Origin: Chrysopilus asiliformis
Taxonomy: Eukaryota; Arthropoda; Insecta; Diptera; Rhagionidae
Assembly (NCBI GenBank): GCA_964034945.1
Contig: OZ035961.1
Coordinates: 19,049,243 to 19,113,242, forward strand
Length of the DNA: 64,000 bases
Direction of reading: 5' to 3'
In this document: positions 1 to 12,500 of the stretch, piece by piece
Layout: each line of letters begins with the position of its first letter
Position numbering within the stretch: the stretch's first letter is position 1
The notes under the pieces: generated by a model
What the model saw: only the letters and a program-made list of their open reading frames with translations
Database searches by the model: none
What the model was told of the DNA's origin: nothing
Translations under genes and position numbers: made by a program

Positions 1-372
1 GGTATAAAAGCAATATCAGCAGATGTCTCTCTTTTGCGTTTATCATAATAAAATAAATTGTTTAACAAAAATCGTTTTCGTTCGTATGGGGGATACCCCC
101 CCTAATGGTCCATTTTTGCCCATTAACGAACTTGGCCTCGCATTTTACGAAAAACGGATCTGCTCGAAATTTCAAGTCTCTAGCTCAATCCGTGCGCCCG
201 CAATCCGCGCCATAGATGGACGGACGGACGGACGGACATGCTAAATTCAACTTTTTTTTATCATTCTAAACACACTGGTGTAATTCATTTTTGTGTGTGA
301 TGACGGGATCGTGGCGTTACAAACGGTAAGGCAAGTCTAATATACCCTTTGGTTTCACCATACGGGTATAAA
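1..372 (+). repeat. Dispersed GGAC-core repeat, copy A
   Basis: The 3' part of a repeat that recurs at 35300-35852 and, inverted, at 61480-61990. It holds the block around 100-215 (matching 35570-35680), a short GGAC tetranucleotide array at about 219-237, then a block of about 130 bp that ends in the motif TCACCATACGGGT before AT-rich sequence. The last block matches copy B nearly base for base. The 5' part of the family is not seen here, either lost or left of the window. A short open frame crosses the array, but its product resembles no protein and its frame is not kept in the other copies, so I read it as non-coding repeat. Confidence 0.75.
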
Positions 373-815
373 AATTGTTTCAGTAGCGCAAATTCAAGTT
401 TGCGTCCGCAAAAAATCTTCCTTCGACGATCAAAAGTTTATATTTTTTTGTTCCGGAACATTTCATGATTTTTATAGAGGACCATGTTTTTATAACGCAT
501 TCAATTTAAATATTTTTATAGATTTTTTGACAGTTATAAGTCAAAATATAAAGGCAAAAAATTTTTTTAATGAGCAAAAAATATAGAATTTCTAAGCAGT
601 TCTTACCAAGTAAAACAGCGACCACAGCTGAATCCCTGACACCCCAATCCCAGCAAGTTCTCACAGCAATGTATAGAATATTGTGATACTTTCCCATCAA
701 ACAAACCTATTTGCCATCACAATTTCCAATACGAAAAATTCCCATTACAGCAGCAAATCAATGGCGTGAATTAAAGAGATAATGATAGAAATATGTACAT
801 CTGAATGCTATCGAA

Positions 816-1143
816 TTAAGGATAAATTACATCACTGTTTGCCTCCTTGTTCTCCCGATGGTATTTAATTGCACTCAAAACTGCTAAACGAGCCACTTCT
901 TCTGGCCGCGTATCTTGTCCTGTAAAAATTTCATCAATTCCATCATGAATGTTTTAGATTGCTTCCCAGTTGGATTATTTTCAATTGAAATCGTTAAGTT
1001 CATAAAAACTTACCATCACTACATCCGCCGATAACTGCATTTAGGTGGTCCATTACGTCCCATCGACTGCAACGGTCATGTAATCCATCCCGTGCTATTT
1101 TACTAAATGTGTCCTCATAAAAGCAATCAAAAATGAATTCCAT
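816..1143 (-). CDS. Small two-exon gene, 77 residues, unknown function
   Basis: Exon 1 is 1143-1014 and exon 2 is 919-816. An ATG opens a frame that reaches a GTAAGT donor in phase 1. The intron ends at TTTTACAG, and exon 2 continues in phase to a TAA stop. The joined product starts MEFIFDCFYEDTFSK and ends ANSDVIYP. It is soluble, mixed in charge (about 24% acidic or basic) and has helix-like stretches; there is no signal peptide or membrane segment. I do not recognise a family. It lies antisense to the guanylyl cyclase beta gene, probably inside its last intron. It could instead be the end of a larger gene: an alternative acceptor at 1114 would allow an upstream exon in phase 0. Confidence 0.5.
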
Positions 1144-2662
1144 ATCATGCAGTTATCAGGAAAAAGTTTATTAGTTTGGAAAATTTATCACTACGTCAGT
1201 CATATAGAATTATTGCCAAATGTTCATTATCTATAAATATGTTTATGTTGTTAGGCATGAGCTGAAGGCACAAACGGCTACGATCTATTTTCAATGATTA
1301 AAAATTCAACTTCCAAGCGCGACCACTCACCGAATTAAACTACCCACATATTATTTATTCGATATATGTAGTTGAGGAAATTTTTTTACTCACATTGATT
1401 ATTATTTATTGATTTTCCCATGTCTGGCGTAGTTGAACTTTTGGCATGAATCTCGCAAAAGGAAAACTTGATGGTGATAGTGGTTGTAAACCCCCAAATG
1501 GGAACTTGGGAGGCTTCTATTTGCATTGGGATTAGGTAACATCTATGTATTCGTATAGAATATATACACAATACGGTATTCTATGTAAAATTGAAAATTC
1601 TACACAAAAAACTCCCATTCGATTGAATCAGGAATGTCCATTTTCATTCATTTCTGGTCCCAAAGTATTTTCTTTATCATCAAAAAGCTTAATTTTATGT
1701 AGATTCGTGCACGTTGTCTAGTGGAAAAGTTCTATATGACTTTCTCTATTTTGCTACCTCAGGTTAACCACAGGGAAAATTAAAAATTTGGTCACCAAGT
1801 TAATAAACGACAGATAGAAAATACCTTTGTCCTTATCGCAATGACTTCATTCAAATGTAAATTAGTTGAGCTTGGTAAAACCACAAAATTTCTTGGTCTA
1901 ACAAGTTCGGAATTTGAATTTCCCAAAGGACTATCCAAAGGGAGTAACACAATATAATCAAATGTAATTCACAAAAAAAAACAACCAAATCATATACATT
2001 TTGGTACACTACAAGCTTTAAATCGAAAAGCTTCAAAGTTTTACAAATAATCTTCCATACATTTCAATAGAATACTCTTTTAATCCTTTTGGTTGTTTAA
2101 TTATTTTTGTTATTATTTTTGTTAAATTCGTTTAAAACTAACTTTTGTTTTCAAATTTCTATCAATATTACTATACGATTCATAGTCAATTAACGAAATT
2201 AATTTCTAAATTCAATAAACTATTTAGAAAATTTTACTACAATCCTGTAACTCGAAACTAATACATACTTGAGCTCTAAACAAAATATTGGTTTAAAATT
2301 ACATCTAATTGAGACAAATTTTCCTTAAACTCGATCCCATTAAGATACTTTATTGATCTAATCGATACCGAAATGTTCAACTAGAAGGATACTTGTTTAC
2401 CAATATCCGCTTGTCGTGTGGCACTGTCGAAAAATTGATAACAAACTGTTACATTACATTAAATAATAAACTAATTTTCCAGAAATTGTTTAACGTATCA
2501 TAAGATATTATTTGTATTTCAAAAAATGTTAGCATCGTTTTACATTTTTTACTATCTAAAAGAAATATTGATAAATACCAACTTATATAAAATAAATGGT
2601 TTCATATTTTATCAGATAGCATACTGATATTTGCTTTTTTGTGTTTTAATTCTTTATTACAG

Positions 2663-2846
2663 GCTATTATGTGATCCATTAAACCAAGATAGCTCATTTA
2701 ATTTAGAGTATCGAGGCCCAGTTGTAATGAAAGGGAAACCAGAGCCAATGAACTGCTGGTTTTTGTCAAGATCAAATAAACTAACCGAATGTTTAACCCC
2801 TCTAGGAGAAAACTATCAAATCGAAGGACCAACAACGTCAACATAG
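2663..2846 (+). CDS. Gycbeta100B: Soluble guanylyl cyclase beta subunit, last exon (partial gene)
   Basis: The exon follows a TCTTTATTACAG acceptor and runs to a TAG stop. It enters in phase 2 and encodes 62 codons including the stop. The peptide carries [20 protein letters not shown] and then FLSR, the C-terminal signature of the nucleotide cyclase catalytic domain of sGC beta subunits, followed by a short divergent tail. sGC beta pairs with an alpha subunit, binds haem and nitric oxide through its N-terminal H-NOX domain and makes cGMP in the cytosol. Only the end of the cyclase domain is here. I saw no other exon of this gene in 1-2662, so the upstream intron is at least 2.6 kb. The gene symbol rests on sequence feel plus the mesh/chp neighbourhood; another sGC beta paralogue cannot be excluded. 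Confidence 0.8.
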
Positions 2847-3061
2847 GACGGACAAATCTATGTATCCAGATTAGAATCTAAGGTAGCTATAGTCCTATAG
2901 GGAGCCTACATATAATGTGACATTGAATAGTCAAAAAAAATATTTGATGAAAAAATAATGTGTAAGCAATCAACTTAAAAAAGAAAAGATTTTTTAAATC
3001 CACATTTACCCTGTAAGAAATTTATTTTATCAATTATGCCAAAATTCATAGTAGGGATTAA

Positions 3062-3706
3062 TGCTAGTATCAGACTTGGCTACTTTTACTGCGCAACATG
3101 ATGAAAAACTGGGTTACCTTCATGCAGCAAAAACTGCGTTAACTCCGCAGCTTTTGAAACAGCCGCAGTATTTTCAAATGCTGACAATTAACCGCTGCCA
3201 GTTTCATATAGTTGTAACTTTTGCGACGTTATCGTGTTAAAACTAGAAGTACCAGCAGAAATTTATACTTTGAACCGGATTTTTAACAGTTCTAAACTGA
3301 TTTCAATTGAACGCAAATACGGCAAGAGGGAAAAGGTGCCTTTGGTTTAGTTTCCAGGGTTTTATCCAACAATTTCAGTTGATCAAGCGACGACGGTGTT
3401 GTTTGTCACCTGCTGTTCTCACCGTATCGCTATTATTAAACATTTTATAACTTTCTTCAGCGGAAAACTTAGAACAAATGTCCCAGGTGGAGCGAACACA
3501 CATCGAACCATCAAACAAAACTGCAAATCTGTGCTGCGAAGGAACAAAGCTGCGCAGTATGTGTGACTACGATTGTAAATTTTTTCCTGCAAGATTGCAA
3601 GCTGTTGAGTAGCGCAGCACAAAAAAACGCGTGCTGCAAGCTAATTTGCTTTTGCAGCTGCAGTACAAAAGCATCGCAGTAAAAGTAGCCAAGTCTGATA
3701 CTAGCA
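3062..3706. mobile_element. Non-autonomous DNA transposon, 32-bp TIRs, TAA duplication
   Basis: The ends 3062-3093 and 3675-3706 are perfect 32-bp inverted repeats starting TGCTAGTATCAGACTTGGCT. Both ends are flanked by TAA (3059-3061 and 3707-3709), consistent with a 3-bp target duplication as in PIF/Harbinger-type elements. The 645-bp interior is rich in TGCAGC-like motifs and has no convincing transposase frame. Confidence 0.8.
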
Positions 3707-6700
3707 TAAGTTCTACATTACTGCACCTACAGCTTCAAATGGATTCTGAATCAAGGATCAAATTGTGACATTTGTAAAATATTGTTACTCATCAACACCG
3801 CACTACAAAGAAAAATATGAATGTCGAACAAAAAATGTGTTTAATGGAAAACAATCAGTAGCAAATCTTTAAATTCCAAAATCGCGCATTGTCAAACAAT
3901 TAGAAAAAAATCAGGCCGGGCGTTTGGATGGAATGGAATTTTTAAGAGGTTATGAAATATTAAAGGCTTGGCCTTTACCCGCTCCTTTATGCAAATCAGC
4001 TAATCAGTTTCATCCCAATCGGTTTAGTGGTTCTCACGTTATAGACGACACAGTCCTATTATACTTGTAGAATAGATTATCTTTTCTCAACTGTAGTGGG
4101 TTAACATTAATTCTCAGGGGTTTTTAATCTATTGAGATAATCATGCAGTACAGGTTAACAGAATGCTAGGTTCCCAATCTGGATTAAATCGGTGCTAGCC
4201 ATCATATAAGTCACATTTTTAAGGAGACCTGCGGCAGTATAATAGCAAAATTAAATGCCATACAAAAAATCTCGAAAAAAAACGTTACGGAGGAAGGAGG
4301 AGCGCAAATCTGAAAACGAATATGGTTATTAAAATCATCTTAAAGCTATTAAATCGGTATTTTCATTTAAAAAAAATTCTTTCTCTCAAAATTAATATTT
4401 ACATGAAATTCCTACACACTTTTCGTCAAAAAGACTAATTTTTAATTTTGCAAAGTCATTCAATTCTGATTTTATGAAAACGCCTATTTGTGGTTTCCCC
4501 TTAAAAATCCCATCACTTGGTTTTTTTTATATTACAACAAAATTTCCCTATTAAAAAGAAGACCTCAAAATTTTTAATTTCCCGACTTTGAGCATATCTT
4601 CACTCATCATCGTGTATCTTTTTCATAACTATTTGATCAAGTAATTAGGGATATTAAGGAGCAGCTTTTTTTTGACAAACACAATATGCCCTCATAAAAA
4701 CTTCATTTTTATGGGTAATGCTCAATTTACTTCACAATTCATTATTTACAGCCGACATTTGTCAAGGCCCAAATCCCTCCAAAGGCAGTTTTTTTTATTT
4801 CGCTAGGGCTGCTTTATCTATGGAGATCGTGGCCTGGTCGAAAATTGGAATATGGTTTTATTTAAAGGAACAAGAAACGAGAGGGGTTTTATTATTAGGC
4901 GTTTTTTTCGACCAGCCTACGACTAAGCTGATTTGATGGCCGCCAAAAATTCTAAACTAAATGAGACGTGACTTTTGGAGGGTTTCTCTTACCGCCCCAA
5001 CATCCTCACGATGAGTGGGTTGGCAAAAATCAAATTATGCCCAGCGCTCCCTAAGCTTCGTCCTTCGTATTCTGGCCCATAAGGGACTTATCCTACGGCT
5101 AAAACAAATGTAAATTCACCTCTACTTATTTGCATATTTTCCCCACGAGAATTTTATTTATTTATGTGTTTATTTCGTATGCTTTTTGGTCTTTGTTAAT
5201 CCAAAGCCAAAAAACCTGATGAAAGTTGATGTATATTACTAACAAACACTTGGAAATATGGAACGACTGTAATTAGCGATTTTACGTGCATAAACTAACA
5301 AACGGATAAAATTTTTGGGAATAAAATATGTAAAATATGTCCACAAACGATGAATTTTTAGGTTTTTTCTCCCCCAAATGGGTTAAAATTAAGTGTTGCC
5401 AACCGTTAATAATATTTAAACCACTGTGACCAAAATCAAACTGGGTCACTAAATAAATTGTACCAAACAAACAAGTCAGAAGGGATAACAAAAATTTTGG
5501 TTTATTTCAACGTGTGAGGTAATATTTGCATTATTAATTGCTGTTTTAGGATTTTGAGCGAACATTTTTGAGTAAAAAATTATGAGTTAATTTAAATTTG
5601 GTGGAAATATTTAGCTAAAAATTATGGCATCGAGGTATAAAACTTTAAAGTGGTACTTCTATTAGAATTTCTTTTACCAAAACCTTTAAATTTTCCCCAT
5701 AATTTCTTGGTTAGAACTCCATTATTCAGTAAAATCCCATTTACTTCATGACAATACAAACACTGTGTTCATTGTTGATTATAAAAAAGAACCGCGCTTT
5801 TGTTTAAAACTGAATTTTGAATAGACAGAAAATCAGTTTGCGGAATCATCATAATAAAAATGATTAGTCACCTCGAATAGCATAACAATAGCACAGCATT
5901 AAGTTTTCCGAAAACAACCGAGTAAAAAGATGGAAAACCCAAGCTGAGCATAAAACATGAAATGGAAATTTTAAATAATCCAAAAAAAGGAATGTAAAAT
6001 TGTGCAGAAGAGTGCTTTTCCCAGTACAATCGCTTCTCCATTTATTATCAGTAAACAAGAACACATTTTTCGAATTCAAAAGGAAATTTATTTACTAGAA
6101 CGGAAAACTCTCCAGTGTACAAAGTGCGGAGTATGGTATGGTATACCAAGTCCTGAACGATACCTAGCTATTGAGAAAATTTTCCATTGAATTGAAAACT
6201 TCTACCGACAGTGAATATTTATCAGAGATCCATTTAAACCATTAGTTAAATCAATAATATTACAACGATATACATATATAAAATAAAACGTTCAAAGACG
6301 TTCATTGTGAGTGAATCAAAACTAAAGTCTATTTGGGAAATCATTACCCTTTCAGTTCCAAGCATCACAATATCATCCCTTAAGATAGAATTCTATTTGT
6401 TCAGCGAATGAAATTCAAAATAGCAAGGTGAAAATTGAAAACTCTTTGATTTTCTTTGATTCAAGTGCGAATAAGATTTTGTTTGAAATTCAATATCAAA
6501 TATCAAAAACGGAAGTCTTTTGAACTAAAAACCATTTGAAAGTTTTTTTTTTCTCGGGAAAAATCTTCCTCAACAGCTATTAGGTAGAGTAGTTGAACAA
6601 GATAAGGTTTCTCTAAATCAAACTGTTTTGTAACATGTATTTGAAAAATAAATGAAATTTTAAAATCCTCAAAATCACTTTCATTATTAAGTAGATTGCA

Positions 6701-7649
6701 CATAAAAACACTTAAAATACTCGTTTCATTTAAAATAAATAAAAAAAAAACTTCAAACTAGATGAGTATTAAACATCAGCCTTTTTATCAAATGCTTGAC
6801 ATAATCCTTAGAAACTGTCCCTTACATTTCTTATCAACGATCTATCAAATATATAATAATAATATATGTCGAATAAGACAAAAACCAAAAGCTTTAAATC
6901 ATTTATATATATTCAAAAAAAAACTATAAGTATGAAATTTAAGAGATATGTTAAGAACTTTAAGAACTTGGTAGAAAAGTATGCAGGTCGGCACTATGGG
7001 TGTGTGAATAAATTGCAAAAATAAATATAAAGAATTTCAAAATGTTTTTTTAAGAAAAACTGTTAAGCATGTTAGAAGGTAAATAAAAAATGAATACAAG
7101 AACAAATTTCACTTCATAGAAGCTATGAAATAACTATAAAGAGATTTACACAAAGAAATGCTTCAAGCTCACATATAAATTCTTTAAAAGGTAAGAAAAT
7201 AAATAAAAACTTTTAAGAATTTCTAGAACTTTATGATTTAAGATAAGGTGTCATTAAGTGATATGTATTTATTATGTAGAAATGTTCAATATATTCGTAA
7301 TGATATACAAATTTTAGTATATAGCTTCTAAACACTGAGTGATGGCTACATATAAAAACTGTTATTATGTAAATTATGTGCAAGGTAATTTTTCTTATAT
7401 AATACCTATGCAAATATTATTAAAAATCATATACTTATAAAATTATAAAAGGAATAAAATTCTTGTTGCTGAACAATGTAATTACAGAGAAATATATATA
7501 TATAAAAAACTACCAGATAAGAATCAAACATAATTGTTTTATTTTTTCAAAGTCAGACTCCTTCTCCTCCCCATAACTATCATAATTTTTTATATTATTC
7601 TGCAGTAGTTTTTCGGACCGTTGTAGACACACTTTTTCACGATTTTTTT

Positions 7650-7970
7650 GTGACGCTATCGCAAAGCTCCCTTCTAAAAATGTTTAGTATTTTTTGGACA
7701 GCCAAGGCGACGCCCGGGGTAAAAAAAATATATGTAGAAGAAATGGTCCGATTTTGCCCACTCAAGAACATAGCCTTGCTATTTACGAGAAACGCAACTG
7801 TAAAAAAATGTCAAGTCCCCAGCTCAGTTCCTCCGAAAATTATTGGGTTAACGGATGGAGAGACGGACAGGCGAAAATCAAAATCTTTTTTATACCTACC
7901 CCATACGCTGGTATAGTTCATTTTTGTGTCCGACGATTGTTTTGATACCTTACAAATTTACTAAATCTAG
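7650..7970 (+). repeat. Divergent GGAC-core repeat, copy E
   Basis: Matches the family order: a block like ATGGTCCGATTTTGCCCACT, a block ending near a GGAC-type array (7857-7872), then a block with CCATACGCTGGTATAGTTCA and ATTTTTGTGT. It is more diverged than copies A and B. Two overlapping open frames here are repeat-derived. Confidence 0.5.
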
Positions 7971-9362
7971 AATACTCCTATAAGATTTTCAAAAAGTATA
8001 AAAACTGCGCCGCAGTTAAAAAATTTAAAATGTCTATGCAAATACACCCTTAACCTTCATTCTCTGTACTTGGGCGTATTACACCTCAGCTACAAAAACT
8101 TACTCAAGTTATAAGGAAAGACAATCAAAAAAGAATCAATATGAAAGTGGCTTCCAATTTTTTGAACTTAGTAGATTTTTATCACAAACGTATTTCCTTG
8201 CTTGCAGTATAGATCCTCACGAGTTTCGGCTCAATTGGTCGAGTGGTTTTGGAATTAGAGGTTTATAAAATGAGTAAGAAAGCTTGTTTTCTGGATCACA
8301 ACTGATATTTTAAAGTTGCAATATGAGTTCAAATAATCGATTGCAAATATGAGTTCAAATAATCGAGATTTGCCTGTAGTTTAAATATTGATACACATTG
8401 TTTATAGACAATTTCTTTTTTCAGAAAACACTAACCACTAATAAATAACACAACACAAAATTTTACAATTTATGGGTCACGTCAAAATTGTCGAAAAAAT
8501 TAAAAAATCTTTATTCTCGTGTTGTTTGATATTACATTTTAGATGCAGAAAGTGACAATTTCACCATTCGGTTTTGTTTATTAAAAGATCTTAATTAAAT
8601 ATTAAGTGACACAGCATTCCCCCAAGTTAATTTTTAATTATATTCAAGTTTTTTTATCCAGCTGCCAAAAACTGTTCCCATTTTTTAACACTAAAACCGC
8701 CAAAAAAGAAACTTATTATTATGAAATACCAGTGGCCTAGCTAAAAATTTTAATTTTAAAACTTATAAAATTTGAAAAAACTTATACTAAAACGAATCAA
8801 ACATGACGTTCCAACAACACATAAAAAGAAAAAAATCACAACCTTCATAATAAATAAATGATCTTCCACTGCAAATTCTTCATACGCTACAGCAATCAAT
8901 TTTCTATTCTTGACTCAGTGAACATTGTTAGAAACGTTTTGCAAGAAATTTTTCTTTATTACATCAAATAAATATATAAGAAGGTAATTTTTTAAATTAT
9001 ATAGAAAATCTTCATAAAAGCGTTTTATAATAATATTCTATCACTAAAAGTATATCACTAGTTATGGGAATGCGATTGAATTGACAGGAGGGCGAAGATG
9101 AAATTGAGATCGAGGCCTGCATAAAATACAAACATACTTGGATGGAAGTAATTTCATTCAAAACTAAATTCCCTGTTGGAATTCCCATTTGAACGGGAAA
9201 ATTCCATCGTCTCTACATCATTCTCATTTTCCGCATTTTTCATTCGCCAGTTCGTGATAACAGTACTCACACTTTACCCGGACACCATTCCCAATTCGCC
9301 CTCCCTCAAGTCTCGCCCACTTCTCGAACATTCGCTTGAATTCTTTATATATTCTTATCATA

Positions 9363-9583
9363 CTACGACGCTATCTCGTCGTCATCCCTGTCAACGCCAG
9401 TGTTATCCTTAAAAATGTCGTCGTCGCTGTCTATATCATCGTCATCCTCAGAATCATCCTCAACTGGTCGGTTTTGCACCCAATAATAACCGAAGCACAC
9501 CAGGACCGTGGAAACTGAAACGATTATGACCAGAATAAGACCGAAGGATATTCCAGCCACACGGGCAGGATACTCCTCTTCAC
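9363..9583 (-). CDS. mesh: mesh alternative terminal exon: TM helix plus short acidic tail
   Basis: Entered in phase 1 after GATTTTCAG and starting with the same six bases (GTGAAG) as the other terminal exon. It encodes a short lead, a helix [20 protein letters not shown], and a tail of about 40 residues that is nearly all Asp/Glu ([14 protein letters not shown]), ending DEIAS. There is no PDZ ligand. Splicing past 12551 to 9583 would replace the whole anchor and tail. Transcript evidence is needed to confirm use. Confidence 0.85.
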
Positions 9584-12500
9584 CTGAAAATCACGTAAAA
9601 GAAATGTTAAATTAAAACTTGAGAAAAATACTCGAAAATGTACTCTTTCTTCTTATTTGAATCCTCCTTTCGGTTACACAATTACAACTGTCACATTTCT
9701 CATTTATGAATCCCATTATATCTAAATACAACATGAATGACATAACATAAATTCTTACCATTCATGCCAACAACTCGTATAATATCATTTTACAGAATAC
9801 ATTTCCCCCCTTTTTCTTAAAGAAAAAATACAGAAATCTTGAAAAACATATTTTATTCGAAGCATTCACAGGATTGTAGAAAATACCTACATCTACAAAT
9901 CCCGTCTATATAATAACGAACACCTTCGGAAAAAAGGAACTTCAAAGGTCCTTTAACAACATGTAAAGATTTCGTTTAATTAAAATAATCGTAACTCTTA
10001 CTTAAATACGTTTCTTTGTGACTTCCTCTTTTTTCCGGCCGTTATATACCTACATTTTTTCAGTCCATTAAAATGAATTTGACTTTAGTTTTTAGTTACA
10101 GTAGCACTAATTCGGTTTTAAAAATTACATTGAAACTAGGATGGGATGTTTGAAAAAAAAACACATTTTTAAGGAAAAAAATGTGCTTTCTTTACATTTC
10201 TTGCTATCTACTCAAGTGGCAAGTAAGCTCAGAAAATGTGAGTAACTTTTAAAAAATTCAACGAATAGTTTCATGGGGGTTTTTTTAAAAAAAAGTTAGA
10301 ATCTCAAAAATTACAGTTATTTGTACTTTTTTTCCTTTTCGAACATTAAAGTTTTGAAAGGGTTAATAAGTGACCCGTGAATCTTGTATTAGACCCGAAC
10401 AATAAAATTTTCCGCCGCCAAAGTTTCTTGTAGCGCAATCTATTTTAACAAATTGTATACAAATAAGAAAAAGTTACGTGGGTGCCCCTTTTTTATTTAA
10501 AGAAAAATCTGTATTTTTTTCTCCAGATTTTTTTTTTGTTAAACGCGGTCTCGATTGGAAATTAATTATGCCTGCCATTGAAATTTCTAATGTTTTGAAG
10601 AAATTCTTTTTGCTCTGGGTAAAAATTTAAGACATCGACAAAAACATTGCGGCGGAAATTTATCAGGACGAAAGGAAGTACAAATGACTCCAAAAAGTGA
10701 AATGAAATATTAATCAAAAGTGCATTTATAAAAGAGTAATGTGTTTAGAGTTTGATTAGTGTATAACTTTAGGAAACTTTGGGAAAAACTATTGTGTTCG
10801 GGAAAATTCAAAGACGTCGCAACTTATTTAACTAATTATTTGTCAAATTTGCGCGACATGTTGTCTTTTCAAAAACTTTTTTCGAATGAAATGTTGTGAC
10901 AAAATCGGCTCAGTACACAGTTAGACAAAAAAAAAAGGTTTTACTCCGGAAATCTGCGAAGAAAAGATTTATTTCTAATCGGGACGCACTTTTAAAACAA
11001 AATATTTCTGTTTCGTAAATTTTTATTGCATTAATGTCGGCCCGTGAATCTTGAATTAGATCCTAGTTAAAATACTAATTTTCTGCTTATGTTTTTAAAT
11101 TTAAATCAAATCTACTCTCATTGAGAATTATTAATGTAATTTTAGGCTTTTTTCCAATTTTTAAAAATTCTAGGCAAAACAACTTTTTGCTCTACGTCAC
11201 CTCCTAGAAATTATCGCAATTTCCAGATACTTACGCAATGTTATTTAGCTCGGTAAACAACCAAAAAACATATTTTTAATACATGACACTACAATAACAG
11301 TATTTTGTTAAAACGTAGAGCAGATACAGGCATTACTAATGTAGAGCATAAAATTACACCAATAACACAAATCTATTTTATATAAAAATATATATATTTA
11401 ATTCAGGACAACAAATTCATTGAAACAAAAACTCATTGGCAAAACAGTGCTGTAATTTAATATTTTTTTTTAAATGTAGGTATGAAAAATAATGAAAAAA
11501 AATGTTTTAACATAAATTTGTGGTTTGACATAAAATGCGGCAAACTGAAACATAACAAATTGGATGCGAACAAAGTGAACAAGTCATGGAAGAAATATAT
11601 TTTTGTCAGCTATTTGTTAAAAAGTATAAAAAAGAACAAAATCGGGTACTGAATCTAGAAAAATTGTTACGCAATGAACACTTACAAATTTACAATTATA
11701 TTATGTGATGGACATTTCATTAAAACTAAAGAAAATAATAATAATAAATGGGTTCTTAAAGCTAAATTTTTATATGTTTTTTTAAAAAAAAAAGGACAGA
11801 AGCGATTTTTAAACTTCGGTCGATTTAGTATTTTGTACGTTGCGATTGTATTTCGGTAAGCCGACATCCTGCGTAATGGGAGTCGGAGATGGTGACCCAG
11901 AGCTGAAGAAAACGTTGTTGTTGTCCGGTAGGACCTGCACAGAAGCTGTAGGTGGCCTCGTCGTTCCATTACTGTTACCACTAGTTCGATCGGCGCCGCT
12001 AAATGTCGGACTATATTCCGGATGATTGGGGTCATGTTGAGCTGGCGGGGGTGGATAGGGTTGTTCCTCCTCAATCGCCTCATGATCGGATGACCTTAGA
12101 GACCGGCGACCCGTCTGCTTCGGCTTGTCACCTGTTGTATTAATGTACTCAATATCCCTAGCGGTTTTTGAATCTTTAAACTCACTTCCTTCTGAAGAGG
12201 TGAAGTCCTCATCGTCTAGGTCCCATTTTTTCTCTGGAAAGTCAATATCCGGTTTTCCCTGTAGTGGCTCATGTGTACGGTAAACTTTTTCATATGACCT
12301 ACTTTTCTTCAGTGTATCCTGATCAGTTGTCGTCTCGGGCTCCGTTGTTACATCGCTATTCAATCGTCGTAAAGTTGCCCTAGAACCAGACTTTGAACGG
12401 GGTAGAGACATCTTCCATTTTGGGTCCTCTTTAAGAGCTTTCTTTCGATAACAATAGATACCACAAACAATACATAATAAAATTGGTGCAATAACTGCCA

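Larger units (their letters stand above)
2847..9362. other. Non-coding interval between the cyclase gene and mesh
   Basis: About 6.5 kb, AT-rich. It holds the inverted-repeat element at 3062-3706, a divergent GGAC-core repeat copy near 7700-7960 and a short tandem duplication (period about 27) at 8316-8366. I saw no exon with matching splice phases. The lower end is probably the 3' UTR of the mesh short-tail form; a minus-strand AATAAA lies at 8955-8960, about 400 bases past that stop codon. Confidence 0.5.

Noticed and set aside
8229..8265. A tRNA-like string (CTCAATTGGTCGAGTGG)
   Set aside because: No matching T-arm or acceptor stem could be folded around it.
9058..9116. A third possible mesh terminal exon (RLDLNFIFALLSIQ...) after a TTTTATGCAG acceptor, in correct phase
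   Set aside because: Only 20 codons, hydrophobic stretch too short for an anchor, and no sequence similarity to support it.
10370..11070. Direct repeat CCCGTGAATCTTG at 10374 and 11042
   Set aside because: Short match without conserved flanks; not enough to define an element.
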